Notes: generated by a model from the sequence alone, not told the origin. Counted from the stretch's first letter, positions 30,438-39,934 are shown. The stretch: DNA of 64,000 nt from Sphingobium sp. V4 (GCF_029590555.1 NZ_CP081001.1:1054001-1118000); one strand, 5' to 3'. A program made the numbers and translations.

Positions 30438-31289
30438 TCATTTCCTTTTCGTTCGATGCTCGTCCCATTGTTCATCCGTCCATTGCAGAAGATCTTCGGC
30501 CCCGGACGTGCGAAGGTGGTGACCGCCATCGATCACCACCATTTCGCCATTGATGTATCCGCCCGCATCCGACGCCAGAAATGCGGCCAGGTTTGCTATT
30601 TCTTCATGTCGGCCAACGCGCCCCAGTGGGTTGTCATCCGATCCGTCGCCGGAGCCTTCCAATCGCGCCGCCGGACGGAGGCGTTCATAAGCACCCTCGG
30701 TCGGGAAGCGCCCGGGCCCGATCGCCACGCACCGGATGCCGCGCGGCCCCCATTCCACAGCCAGGCTGCGCGTCATGGCAAGCAGCGCGCTCTTGGCCAT
30801 GGCAGACGGCGTAGTGAACGCGCGGCCCGTAATAACGGAAGTCGAGAGAATGGACAGCACGACACCGGCATGATCGCTTTCGATCCATCGCCTGCCCGCC
30901 GCAAGCGTCATGTAGAGCGAGCCGTGCAGCGTGATGCCGAGTACCGAGTCGGCCGCGCGCGCCGATAATTTGTGGCTCTGGGCTATGAAATTGGCGGCGG
31001 CATTGTTGATGAGCACGTCAACGGGGCGCTGCTCGAAAATTCGATCGTACATTCCTTCGACCGCTTCCGCGTCGCGAATATCGCAGACGTAACAGGTCAC
31101 ATCGATACCGAACTCCTGCCGGATTTCGCTCGCGGTTTCTTCGAGCACTTCCGCGCGCCGGCCGCAGATCACAAGGTCCGCGCCGAGCGAGGCGAAGCGG
31201 CGGCCCATGGATTTGCCGATTCCTGTACCACCCCCGCTAATGAGGATGCGCTTGCCGCGCAGAAGATCATTTTGGAATATTTCGTTCAC
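30438..31289 (-). CDS. SDR of the 2,4-dienoyl-CoA reductase type
   Basis: A 283-residue SDR with SGGGTGIG near residue 18 and NNAAANF near residue 92. The usual catalytic Tyr-x3-Lys is replaced by Ser-x3-Lys (SAMAKSAL near residue 160), and TSVITGRAFTTPSAMAKSA matches the pattern of mitochondrial 2,4-dienoyl-CoA reductase. It would reduce a conjugated dienoyl-CoA with NADPH. Its start overlaps the stop of the crotonase gene by 4 bases (ATGA), and it is coupled to the acyl-CoA dehydrogenase gene downstream. Confidence 0.85.
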   Translation of the reverse strand: MNEIFQNDLLRGKRILISGGGTGIGKSMGRRFASLGADLVICGRRAEVLEETASEIRQEFGIDVTCYVCDIRDAEAVEGMYDRIFEQRPVDVLINNAAANFIAQSHKLSARAADSVLGITLHGSLYMTLAAGRRWIESDHAGVVLSILSTSVITGRAFTTPSAMAKSALLAMTRSLAVEWGPRGIRCVAIGPGRFPTEGAYERLRPAARLEGSGDGSDDNPLGRVGRHEEIANLAAFLASDAGGYINGEMVVIDGGHHLRTSGAEDLLQWTDEQWDEHRTKRK

Positions 31290-32071
31290 TGGCCAATTCC
31301 CCTGAACCGCGGCGGGCGCTTTTCCAGGAAGGAGGAGATGCCCTCCTGGAGGTCGTCACTGCCGAAGCACTTAAACTGCTCGCGATCCGCGTTGACCACG
31401 GCCTGACCGAGCGGCCGTGATAGATCCTCGTAAATCTGGCGTTTGATAACCGCCATGGCACGAGGCGATGACCACGTCGCCAACTCTTCGGCCCGCTCGC
31501 GAACCGCTTCCTGAAAGCGCTCCGCAGGCAGGAGGTAGCCGAGTCCAATCTCACACGCCCTCTGGGCGTCGATGGCCTTTCCGGTGAGTAGCAGATCCAT
31601 CGCGTTCATGGTTCCGACCAGCCGGGGCAGGAGCCACGACGTGCCATGTTCGGCAATCAACCCGCGCCGCACGAACGCGGTGTTGATCTTGCTGCCTTCG
31701 CAAATGAACCGCAAATCCGCGTAGAGCGCAATGGCAAGCCCGACCCCCGCGGCTGCCCCATTGATCGCGGCGATGATTGGCTTGGGCACACCCAGCAAAT
31801 AGGAATATCGTTGCTCGAAGTCACCGGTCGGTGCATCGGCAGGAGGTGGCTCCCGCTTGCTGCGTGGGCCCGAAAGATCCGCGCCAGCGCAAAAGGCCTT
31901 GCCGGCGCCGGTCAGCACGATCACATGCGCTTCGGCGGTGCGCGCTGCTAGATCGATGAACTCGCGCAGCAGCTCTTCCATGGAAGGCGTCCATGCATTC
32001 AGTTTATCTGGTCTGTTCAGTGTGATGGTGGCAATCTTGTCGGTCAGATCAAAGAGAATCTCGCCAGCCAC
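31286..32071 (-). CDS. Enoyl-CoA hydratase/isomerase (crotonase)
   Basis: A 261-residue crotonase: GKAFCAGADLSG near residue 57 (first oxyanion region), INGAAAGVGLAIAL near residue 103 (second) and RRGLIAEHGTSWLLPRLVG near residue 135. The first of the two classical hydratase Glu positions is Ala; a Glu is kept in the AEHG loop, where PaaG-type isomerases use Asp, so isomerase activity is possible. It is the first gene of the leftward operon and divergent from the CoA-transferase at 32318, with an operator-like palindrome between them. Confidence 0.9.
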   Translation of the reverse strand: MAGEILFDLTDKIATITLNRPDKLNAWTPSMEELLREFIDLAARTAEAHVIVLTGAGKAFCAGADLSGPRSKREPPPADAPTGDFEQRYSYLLGVPKPIIAAINGAAAGVGLAIALYADLRFICEGSKINTAFVRRGLIAEHGTSWLLPRLVGTMNAMDLLLTGKAIDAQRACEIGLGYLLPAERFQEAVRERAEELATWSSPRAMAVIKRQIYEDLSRPLGQAVVNADREQFKCFGSDDLQEGISSFLEKRPPRFRGIGQ

Positions 32072-32178
32072 TTGATCTCTCCCAACGCATGTCCGCTAGC
32101 CCCTCGCAGTGCTCGACACAACCAAGCTTTGAATTTCAGACTCCAGGCCATTTGGACGCATTGCCGCCGTCCGTCAAC

Positions 32179-32192
32179 CAACTATATGGTTT
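32179..32192. promoter_or_regulatory. Operator-like palindrome (site 5), divergent promoter
   Basis: CAACTATATGGTTT matches CAAC-N6-GTTG with one mismatch and is preceded by GTCAAC. It lies between the two divergent acyl-CoA operons (starts at 32071 leftward and 32318 rightward), well placed to control both. Confidence 0.5.
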
Positions 32193-32317
32193 TGATCGCT
32201 GGCGGCGCTTCTTCGCTTGAGTTTTAGGAGGAGATCGCTCTATGGACGCTCTCAATTAATACGACCGGATGGTTGAGGTGGCGGCCGAACCGGGCGGCCG
32301 CGAAGAAAGGATGCCTA

Positions 32318-33553
32318 ATGAACGAAGAAGCTACTCCTGTCCGAGTGCTGTCCGGTGTAAAGGTTTTGGATTTTGGCCGCTTCATCGCTGGACCGGCTTC
32401 GGCTGCCTTTCTCGGTGATCTTGGCGCTGATGTAATTCGCATCGACAAACTTGGCGGCGGCGAGGATCGGGGGATGACCCCGGTGACGGCGTTTGGGGAA
32501 GGAACGATGTTTCTTCAAAACAACCGCAACAAGCGATCGATTGAAATGGATATCGCTTCGCCGGAGGGGCGGGACGTCGTGCGCAGGATGGTGCAGGACG
32601 CTGACGTCGTAATCGCCAACATGCCGGAAGGCACACTGAAGTCACTCGGCCTCGACTATGAATCCCTGCGGGCGATAAATCCACGGATCATCGTGTCGAC
32701 GTCATCAGCGTATGGGTCGGGGGGGCCGTATAGCAAGCGGATCGGCTTCGATGGCGTTGGGCAGGTGATGTCCGGTGCGGTGTATCGCAGCGGCACGCCG
32801 GAGCAGCCGGTGCGCGCCGCCGTGCCTTACGTCGATTTCTCGACTGCACTGAGCGGGGCAATGGCGGTGCTTGCCGCGCTTCTTCATCGCGAGCGCACCG
32901 GGGAGGGGCAGCATGTTGAGACGTGCCTGATCGGAACGGCTTTGATGATCGCTAGTTCGTTCCTGATCGAACAGGCGGCCCTTCAGGTCAATCGGCAGGC
33001 CACGTTGAATCGCGGGCAGCTTGGCGCTCCGGTGGACATGTTCCGGATGAAGGATGGATGGCTTCTGATCCAAGTCGCCGGTCAGCCCATGTACGAGCGC
33101 TGGTGCAAGCTTATCGGCGAGGACAGCTGGCGCACCGATCCCCGATTCGCGACGGATGTCCTGCGCGGAGAGCATGGTGAAATCATCAGTGCCCGGATGC
33201 AGCAATGGTGCGATTCGCGGACCAAGGCGGAGGCCATAGCGGACCTGGAAGCGATGAAAATTCCCGCCTATGCCGTCTATTCGCCGCAGGAGGCGCTCGA
33301 CGATCCCCATATCCAGGCGATGGGGTTTCTCCAGCCGGTGGAATATCACGGTCTTGAAAAGCCGGTGCCGATTGCCGGACCGCCGTTCCGAATGTCCGCT
33401 ACGCCGCCCACCATTCGCCGGAGTCCGCCTGCCAGCGGAGAGCACACGAGGCAGATTCTTGGGGACTTTGGCTATGACGAAGCGGAAATCGAGCGGTTGC
33501 ATGCGGCGGGTGTCGTTCGATCTGCTCCGGTCGAATTGCGTGTGACCGCTTAA
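32318..33553 (+). CDS. CaiB/BaiF family CoA-transferase
   Basis: A 411-residue class III CoA-transferase. VKVLDFGRFIAGPASAAFLGDLGADVIRID is the N-terminal signature, and YVDFSTALSG carries the likely catalytic Asp. It moves CoA from one acyl-CoA to another carboxylate. ATG 32318 has AGAAAGG 7 bases upstream; the frame opens at 32273. It heads the six-gene rightward operon. A second CaiB/BaiF gene lies at 57787. Confidence 0.92.
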   Translation: MNEEATPVRVLSGVKVLDFGRFIAGPASAAFLGDLGADVIRIDKLGGGEDRGMTPVTAFGEGTMFLQNNRNKRSIEMDIASPEGRDVVRRMVQDADVVIANMPEGTLKSLGLDYESLRAINPRIIVSTSSAYGSGGPYSKRIGFDGVGQVMSGAVYRSGTPEQPVRAAVPYVDFSTALSGAMAVLAALLHRERTGEGQHVETCLIGTALMIASSFLIEQAALQVNRQATLNRGQLGAPVDMFRMKDGWLLIQVAGQPMYERWCKLIGEDSWRTDPRFATDVLRGEHGEIISARMQQWCDSRTKAEAIADLEAMKIPAYAVYSPQEALDDPHIQAMGFLQPVEYHGLEKPVPIAGPPFRMSATPPTIRRSPPASGEHTRQILGDFGYDEAEIERLHAAGVVRSAPVELRVTA

Positions 33554-33712
33554 CCGGCTTGCAAACCATAGAGTGGGACAACGACGCGCGGGATAAAGAG
33601 GAGAGGACCGACAGATGTTTCGAAGGAGTTGTGTCCCAGAGGGTGACGGGCTTGGCGCTGAGAGAACCGGAGGTTCGGGCAAGTCTTGCGCCAGCAGCTT
33701 GAAACGCCGGCA

Positions 33713-34585
33713 ATGAGCTGTGAGGCCATTTTCGACCCTGGTCATCTTGTCTCATGCCCGGCACTCGAAACGAAGCAAAGCTACAGCACGCGTGATACGA
33801 TCCTTTATGCGCTCGGGGTGGGGGCCGGTGCTACAGACCTCCCCGAGCTGCAATATATCTATGAGAAGGATCTGAACGCGCTCCCTACAATGGCCACCGT
33901 CCTTGCTCATCCCGGGGCGTGGCTCAGGGATCCCCTGTATCGAATAAATTGGCGCATGGTGGTTCACGGGGAGCAATCGTCGATATTTCACCGGGCCCTC
34001 CCGCTCGAGGGCGACGTTATGACACGCCAGAGTGTAATCAGCGTTCATGACAAGGGAGCTGGCAAAGGCGCACTCATTTATACAAGGCGCGAGTTGTTCG
34101 ATGCCGTCGACGGTGAGCTGTTGGCGACGCTGATCCAGGGGAATCTTCTGCGTGGCGATGGTGGCCATGGCAGCGCAGGTGACAATACTGCGCGGTTTCC
34201 CCATGCCGTGCCGGTAGACCGCGAGCCCGATATCGTTCTGACGCTGCCGACCCGGGTCGAGCAAGCAGCGCTCTATCGCCTGCTGGGTGACTTTAATCCG
34301 CTGCACATCGATCCTGTGGCGGCCCGCACGGCCGGATATCCGGGACCCATCCTGCATGGATTGTGCTCTTACGGCATGGCGGCGCGCGCGGTGATTGCGA
34401 CATTTTGTGACGATAGACCCGGCAGCCTCCGGAGGCTGGATCTGCGGTTTACAGGACCGGTGTTTCCAGGCGAATCGATCCGCTTCGACATCTGGGTCGA
34501 AGGACCCGGACGCCTCGCGCTGCGAGCCGTCGCACACGAGCGTGACCAGGTGGTCCTCAACAATGGGTACGCCGAGCATGACTGA
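33713..34585 (+). CDS. MaoC-type double hot-dog enoyl-CoA hydratase
   Basis: About 290 residues. The C-terminal half carries the hydratase-2 motif YRLLGDFNPLHIDP with the catalytic Asp and His, and the N-terminal half is a second hot-dog domain (YALGVGAG). This is the architecture of the hydratase of peroxisomal multifunctional enzyme 2 and of actinobacterial steroid or long-chain enoyl-CoA hydratases, which form (R)-3-hydroxyacyl-CoA. The start could be ATG 33713 or TTG 33686. The stop overlaps the upstream-most ATG of the next gene by one base. Confidence 0.9.
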   Translation: MSCEAIFDPGHLVSCPALETKQSYSTRDTILYALGVGAGATDLPELQYIYEKDLNALPTMATVLAHPGAWLRDPLYRINWRMVVHGEQSSIFHRALPLEGDVMTRQSVISVHDKGAGKGALIYTRRELFDAVDGELLATLIQGNLLRGDGGHGSAGDNTARFPHAVPVDREPDIVLTLPTRVEQAALYRLLGDFNPLHIDPVAARTAGYPGPILHGLCSYGMAARAVIATFCDDRPGSLRRLDLRFTGPVFPGESIRFDIWVEGPGRLALRAVAHERDQVVLNNGYAEHD

Positions 34586-34620
34586 TGCGTCGCGCCCGGA
34601 CATTTGCAAAGGAATTTTCG

Positions 34621-35778
34621 ATGCGTGACGATGCCTGCCAGGCGAAATGGCTGACCGACGAAGTGCTGATGGTAGGTGAGACGGCTCGGCGCTTCTTCAA
34701 CCAGGAATTTGTCCCGAACATCGATAGATGGCGTGAGCAGGGTGTGATCGACCGCAGTCTCTGGAAGGCTGCAGGAGACGCTGGATTGCTTGGCTGTTCC
34801 CTTCCCGAAGAGGTTGGGGGAGCGGGAAACAAGGCCTTTATGGCCATCACTCTTGTGGAACAGGGACGGGCGGGCGACGCCGCCTGGGGCATCAGCGTAC
34901 ATGATTATGTTTGCCACTATATCCTCGCCTTTGGCACCGACGACCAGAAGAAGCGCTGGTTGCCGCGGCTCATCTCGGGGGAAATGGTGGCCGCCATTGC
35001 GCTCACGGAGCCAGACGCCGGCTCGGACCTCAAATCTATTCGAACGACCGCCGTCGACGCGGGCGCACGTTATGTCGTAAACGGACAAAAGACCTTCATC
35101 ACCAACGGGCAGACCGCCGACCTTATTTGCGTTGCGGTCAAGACCGATCCCGCTGCGGGGGCGAAGGGCGTTTCGTTGCTGATGGTGGAAACTGATGCCG
35201 CGCCCGGGTTTCGCCGCGGGCGCAAGCTGCACAAGATCGGGCTGCACGCGGCCGATACGTCTGAACTGTTCTTCGACGATATGGAGGTTCCGAAGGAAAA
35301 TCTGCTCGGCGGGCGCGAAGGCGAGGGCTTTCGCCAGCTGATGGTCCAACTGGGCTGGGAACGGTTGTCCATCGCGCTGCGATGTGTCGGGTTGGGCGAT
35401 TACGCCCTTCGCCACACCGTGCAGCATGTCACGGCGCGCAAGGCGTTCGGTGGGACGCTATTCGACTTGCAGAACACCCAATTCACACTTGCGGAGGCCA
35501 AAACCGATCTTGAGGCGATGCGGTTCTTCTGTTTCGGCGCTGTCGATGCGCTGCTTGCCGGCAAGCTGGACCCCGCGCTCGCCGCCTCCGCAAAGCTGTT
35601 TGCCACGGATCGGCTAAACGCTCTTGTTGACCAGTGTCTGCAGCTACACGGCGGCTATGGCTTCATGGATGAATATCCGATCGCTCGGTTGTTCGGCGAT
35701 GCCCGGGCCGCGAAGATTTATGGCGGGTCCAATGAAGTCATGAAAATGCTGGTTGCGCGCTCACTTGTCACTGACTGA
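34621..35778 (+). CDS. Acyl-CoA dehydrogenase
   Basis: A 385-residue FAD enzyme with IALTEPDAGSDLKSIRTTA and FITNGQTADL loops and the C-terminal motif KIYGGSNEVMK. The usual C-terminal Glu position is Gly, as in the long-chain/isovaleryl group, where the catalytic Glu sits in an internal helix; here QLGWERLSIALR is a candidate. AAAGGA lies 7 bases before ATG 34621, and ATG 34585 is an in-frame alternative. It is the third gene of the rightward operon and differs clearly from the copy at 29288, implying different substrates. Confidence 0.92.
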   Translation: MRDDACQAKWLTDEVLMVGETARRFFNQEFVPNIDRWREQGVIDRSLWKAAGDAGLLGCSLPEEVGGAGNKAFMAITLVEQGRAGDAAWGISVHDYVCHYILAFGTDDQKKRWLPRLISGEMVAAIALTEPDAGSDLKSIRTTAVDAGARYVVNGQKTFITNGQTADLICVAVKTDPAAGAKGVSLLMVETDAAPGFRRGRKLHKIGLHAADTSELFFDDMEVPKENLLGGREGEGFRQLMVQLGWERLSIALRCVGLGDYALRHTVQHVTARKAFGGTLFDLQNTQFTLAEAKTDLEAMRFFCFGAVDALLAGKLDPALAASAKLFATDRLNALVDQCLQLHGGYGFMDEYPIARLFGDARAAKIYGGSNEVMKMLVARSLVTD

Positions 35779-35800
35779 ATATAATCCGGGGAGATACGAA

Positions 35801-36568
35801 ATGAACATTAGGGTTGATCAGATCGATGACCACGTCGCGGTAGTTGAATTCAGCCAGCCTCCGCACAATTTCTTCAATCCCGACATGCTGTGGGACATCA
35901 AGGAAGCCTATAGGGAATTGGGCAACGATGGCCACACGCGTGCGATCGTTCTGGCCAGCGAAGGTAAGCATTTCTGCGCGGGGGCGAATTTCCGCAAGGC
36001 TCCCGCGGATCCGGCCGCTCCGCCGCCCAGGGAATTGCCCCACCTATATGATATCGCGCTTATGCTGCTTGAGCAGCCACTTCCGGTCGTCGCGGCCCTC
36101 CAGGGTGCGGTGGTGGGCGGCGGCCTCGGTCTGGCACTGAGCGCGGATTTCCGTATCGCCACGGCAGGCGCACGACTGACCGCCAATTTCGCGCGGCTTG
36201 GTTTCCACCATGGATTCGGCATCTCTGCCACTCTGCCGCGCGTTGTGGGTGCCCAGAAGGCGCAGGAACTGCTGTACACGGGACGGGATGTACTCGGTGA
36301 CGAGGCGCTTGGTCTGGGTCTGGTTGACAAACTGGCTGAGCCCGAAGCGCTGCGGGAAGACGCAATCGCAATGGCGAGCGAATTGGCGCTGTCCGCACCG
36401 CTGGCGCTGCGCGCAATCCGCAAGACCATGCGAATGGGACTTGTCGAGGAAGTGCGCGAGGCGGTGAAAGTCGAGCTTCGTGAACAGAATATTCTGCGCG
36501 AAACGGAAGATTTCAAACTTGGTGTGAACGCAAAGCGAGGCGAAGTGCCACAGTTCGGGGGTCGGTGA
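35801..36568 (+). CDS. Crotonase-family protein lacking the usual catalytic acids
   Basis: A 255-residue crotonase with both oxyanion-hole regions (GKHFCAGANF near residue 54, GAVVGGGLGLAL near residue 105). Both Glu positions of classical hydratases read Gly, and the acid used by PaaG-type isomerases is replaced in RLGFHHGFGISATLPR. It may therefore use His or another residue, and the reaction may be an isomerisation, hydrolysis or C-C bond step. GGGGAGA lies 7 bases before the ATG. It sits between acyl-CoA dehydrogenase and acyl-CoA ligase genes. Confidence 0.87.
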   Translation: MNIRVDQIDDHVAVVEFSQPPHNFFNPDMLWDIKEAYRELGNDGHTRAIVLASEGKHFCAGANFRKAPADPAAPPPRELPHLYDIALMLLEQPLPVVAALQGAVVGGGLGLALSADFRIATAGARLTANFARLGFHHGFGISATLPRVVGAQKAQELLYTGRDVLGDEALGLGLVDKLAEPEALREDAIAMASELALSAPLALRAIRKTMRMGLVEEVREAVKVELREQNILRETEDFKLGVNAKRGEVPQFGGR

Positions 36569-36589
36569 GCTATCAGAAGCATTGGGACC

Positions 36590-38164
36590 ATGGCTATGAA
36601 TGAATTTGTCGATGCAATCCCCGAGACGATTCCGGGTCTTCTACGCTGGGGAGCGCAGCGTTGGCCGGAACGCCTGTTTGTAACCAATCCCGATGGCTCG
36701 GAATGGAATCGGAAGCAGGCGCTTGTGGAGGCGGAGAGCGCGGCCGCCAGTTTTTGCTCGCTAGGCATTGGCCGCAACGATCGCGTTGTGGTGATGCTGC
36801 CCAATAGCGCTGACTGGCTGCGCTGCTGGTGGGGGCTGGCGATGCTCGGGGCCATCATCGTCCCGTTCAATCCGGCGCTTCGCGGCAATATCTTCAAGGG
36901 CATTTTCCAGACCATCGATCCCAAGATGATCGTTGTCGAGCGCGGCGCTGAAGATTTGTTCGATGAGGAGCAACTTCGCCGGACGCGCTTTGTCGACGAG
37001 ATTGTCGCGAAAAAGGCGCCCGCGTTAGAGACTTGGCCCGAGATCGACCCCGCCGACCCGGCGGCGATCATCATGACTTCGGGGACAACAGGGCCCTCCA
37101 AGGGGTCGCTTATGCCTAATCGCCAACTGACCCGCCAGTCCGGGTGGTTGATCGAAAAGGCAGGGGTAGGCGAGGACGACGTCTTCATGGCGGACATGCC
37201 CCTTTTCCATCTGAGCGGTCTTTCGCCGATCTCGACGACGATGGTCGCTGGCGGTCGTTTCGTGCTGAGGGTCGCGCCAGCGGTTTCGACCTATTGGGAA
37301 ACGGCTCGCGATCATGGTGCGACCTGGAGTTACATCGTCGGTACCATGTCCGGCTTTCTGACGTCAAAGCCGGAACGTCCCGCCGAGAAGGAGCATTCGC
37401 TGCGCTTTGTGCTCGCAGCTCCGCTCCCCGCAGATATCGAGGCCTTTAAGGCACGCTTCAACCTCGGCGGGATTGGAAGCAGTTATGGCATGAGCGAAGC
37501 CGGCATTGTCGTGGTCCAGTCGCCATTTGAGCCGATGCGGCCGAATAGTGCGGGTCGCGGCCGCGAAGGTTATGAATTCCGGCTTGTCGATGCTGAAGGC
37601 AAGGATGTCGAGCTGGGGCAGCCGGGGGTGTTGCTGGTTCGATCGCTCATACCCAATCGCATGACCCTAGGATATTTCGGTAACGAGGAGGCGACGAGAA
37701 ATCTCTTGCAGGATGGGTGGCTCAATACCGGCGACATCCTTTCGACGGATGAAGATGGTTATTTCTACTTCCAGGACCGTGCGAAAGACAGCTTGCGGCG
37801 CCGCGGCGAGAACATTTCGAGCTTCGAGGTCGAGCGTGAGGTGCAGTCCCACCCTGACGTGCAGGAAGCCGCGTGCGTTGCATATCCGAGCGAATATGGG
37901 GGCGATGACGAGGTCAAGGTGTTCGTCGTGCTTCGGGAAGATGCATTCATCGATTGGCCGGAGCTGGTCCAGTTTCTTGCAGCCCGGATGCCCTACTTCA
38001 TGGTGCCCCGTTATTTTGAGCCGATCGATGACTTGCCGAAGACACCGACCAATCGGGTTCAAAAGCACCTGCTTCGGGAGAAGGGCAATGGACCCAGCGC
38101 ATGGGACAGGGAAGCGGCGGGAATCATCATCGGCCGGGACGGAAAGGTCAAGCAGTCCGCTTAA
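36590..38164 (+). CDS. Acyl-CoA ligase (AMP-forming), first of a pair
   Basis: A 524-residue ANL-superfamily enzyme. The P-loop motif is MTSGTTGPSKGSLM near residue 163, YGMSEAG is the A5 motif, GWLNTGDI the A7 motif and DRAKDSLRRRGENISSFEVE the hinge; the catalytic Lys is in TNRVQKHLLRE near the C-terminus. It activates a carboxylic acid to acyl-CoA with ATP. It starts 21 bp after the crotonase stop. ATG 36596 is an alternative start. Confidence 0.93.
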   Translation: MAMNEFVDAIPETIPGLLRWGAQRWPERLFVTNPDGSEWNRKQALVEAESAAASFCSLGIGRNDRVVVMLPNSADWLRCWWGLAMLGAIIVPFNPALRGNIFKGIFQTIDPKMIVVERGAEDLFDEEQLRRTRFVDEIVAKKAPALETWPEIDPADPAAIIMTSGTTGPSKGSLMPNRQLTRQSGWLIEKAGVGEDDVFMADMPLFHLSGLSPISTTMVAGGRFVLRVAPAVSTYWETARDHGATWSYIVGTMSGFLTSKPERPAEKEHSLRFVLAAPLPADIEAFKARFNLGGIGSSYGMSEAGIVVVQSPFEPMRPNSAGRGREGYEFRLVDAEGKDVELGQPGVLLVRSLIPNRMTLGYFGNEEATRNLLQDGWLNTGDILSTDEDGYFYFQDRAKDSLRRRGENISSFEVEREVQSHPDVQEAACVAYPSEYGGDDEVKVFVVLREDAFIDWPELVQFLAARMPYFMVPRYFEPIDDLPKTPTNRVQKHLLREKGNGPSAWDREAAGIIIGRDGKVKQSA

Positions 38165-38245
38165 ACGGGCTCGTTTGAGCGGTGCGGGCTTCGCGGCGGC
38201 ACATGCCCGATGGGGCAGGGATATCTTGGATTATGGGGAGGAATT

Positions 38246-39919
38246 ATGGCGGAGCCACTTGGCGAGGATGATGTTAAAGCACTCCTTGATGAGTTGAAGC
38301 CGTGGCGGATAATACCGGACCGCCTTCGCCATTGGGCGAAGCTGAAGCCGGATGCGCGCTTCGTCCAATGTGAATCGCCATGGCTGACATTCAAAGAGTG
38401 CGATGAGCGTTCGGACAGGATCGCCGCGGGCTTCGGACAGCTGGGTATCGCGAAAGGTGATCGTGTAGCGGTGCTGCTTCCCAACCGGGTTGAAATGGTG
38501 CTGATATTCCTGGCTTTAACAAAGCTTGGGGCGATCATGGTGCCGCTCAATATCTTCCTGAAGGGCGAATTCCTAGCCTATCAGTTGCGGGATAGTGCTT
38601 CGAGAATATTGGTTACGGATGCATCGGGATCCCGCGCGCTGGCGGATGTTGCAGGTGGCTTGCCGGACTTGCGGGCTATCGTGCTGCTCGATGAAGGCAA
38701 CGGCCAAGAGGGGCAAGAGAGTCCTGTCGTGGCGGACGGCGTCGCCGTCCACGCGTTCGCGACACTGTCCGCGACGGCTGAACCTTGTCCGGTTGTTGCG
38801 CTTACGATGCACGATATCGCGCTCATCATGTACACTTCAGGCACAACCGGATTGCCTAAGGGCTGCATGCTGAGCCACGGCTATTATCTGAGCCAGCCCT
38901 GGTCTGACATTCGCGCGGGGATGCTGCGGCCGGACGATGTGCTCTACTCGGCCATGCCGCTGTTCCACGCTGCGGCCGGCGTGCGTCAACTTGGCCAGGC
39001 GCTTCTTGTCGGCGCGCCAACCTGCTTTGACGCCCAGTTCAGTGCGCGCCTCTTTTTCTCGCGGGTGAGGGAAGTGGGCGCAACCTGGGTCAGCATGGTC
39101 GCAGCGATGGTCAAGGCTGTTCTCGCGCTGCCGCCGGAAACGGATGTCACCGACCACAAGGTGCGGTATGTCACCGCCAATGCGGTTCGCGCGGAAGATC
39201 AGGAACAGTTCGAGCAACGCTTTGGGCTCGTCGCAACGACCTTGGGATTTGGGCAGACCGAAGGCATGGCTTTTACGAAGGCGCACCTTGATCATGCCGC
39301 GCGTAAGCGAGGTACGATCGGGCACGCCGGATATTATTTCGATATAGCCCTGCTTGACGATGACGGATTCCCCGTGCCGACCGGCGAGATCGGAGAGCTT
39401 TGCGTCCGACCTCTCGAACCGGAGATGATGTTTTCCGGCTATTGGGGTAAGCCCGAGAAGACGCTGGAGGCGTTCGCGGGACTTTGGTATCATACGGGCG
39501 ACCTTGCCTCGGTCGATCCTGACGGGTTTTGCCTGTTCCAGGGACGCAAGACTGATTCGATGCGTCGGCGTGGCGAGAATGTTTCCGCCGTTGAGCTCGA
39601 GGATGCGATCGGCAAATTCCATTCCGTGCATCAGGTGGCGGTTCACGCCGTGCCATCGCCGCTTGGGGAAGACGACATCAAGGCCTGCCTGATCTTGAAG
39701 GCAGACATGGATCTCGACATGGCTGCCTTTTTTGATTTCCTTCGGCGCAATGTGCCATATTTCGCCATCCCGCGGTTCGTCGAAGTGATGGATGCGTTTC
39801 CGCTCACTCCAACGACGGGCCGCGTGATGAAGCGGCTGTTGCGCGACCGGGGAGTGGGTGACGCAATCGACCTTGAGGCGATTGGCCTGATGGTCGATAA
39901 GTCACAAAGAAGGAGCTGA
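38246..39919 (+). CDS. Acyl-CoA ligase (AMP-forming), second of a pair
   Basis: A 557-residue ANL-superfamily ligase with IMYTSGTTGLPKGCML, GFGQTEG, WYHTGDLASVD and RRRGENVSAVELE motifs; the C-terminal Lys is in TTGRVMKRLLRD. GGGGAGGAAT precedes ATG 38246; the frame opens at 38210. It follows the first ligase by 81 bp. The two are related but not close, so they probably activate two different acids of one pathway, for example the entry substrate and a side-chain product. Confidence 0.93.
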   Translation: MAEPLGEDDVKALLDELKPWRIIPDRLRHWAKLKPDARFVQCESPWLTFKECDERSDRIAAGFGQLGIAKGDRVAVLLPNRVEMVLIFLALTKLGAIMVPLNIFLKGEFLAYQLRDSASRILVTDASGSRALADVAGGLPDLRAIVLLDEGNGQEGQESPVVADGVAVHAFATLSATAEPCPVVALTMHDIALIMYTSGTTGLPKGCMLSHGYYLSQPWSDIRAGMLRPDDVLYSAMPLFHAAAGVRQLGQALLVGAPTCFDAQFSARLFFSRVREVGATWVSMVAAMVKAVLALPPETDVTDHKVRYVTANAVRAEDQEQFEQRFGLVATTLGFGQTEGMAFTKAHLDHAARKRGTIGHAGYYFDIALLDDDGFPVPTGEIGELCVRPLEPEMMFSGYWGKPEKTLEAFAGLWYHTGDLASVDPDGFCLFQGRKTDSMRRRGENVSAVELEDAIGKFHSVHQVAVHAVPSPLGEDDIKACLILKADMDLDMAAFFDFLRRNVPYFAIPRFVEVMDAFPLTPTTGRVMKRLLRDRGVGDAIDLEAIGLMVDKSQRRS

Positions 39920-39934
39920 GCGAACGGGCGTCGC

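Noticed and set aside
32705..33745. 346-codon reverse frame opposite the CoA-transferase gene
   Set aside because: No family resemblance; the forward frame is a full CaiB/BaiF enzyme.
35908..37197. 429-codon reverse frame spanning the crotonase and ligase genes
   Set aside because: Ser/Arg-rich and crosses two well-supported genes on the other strand.
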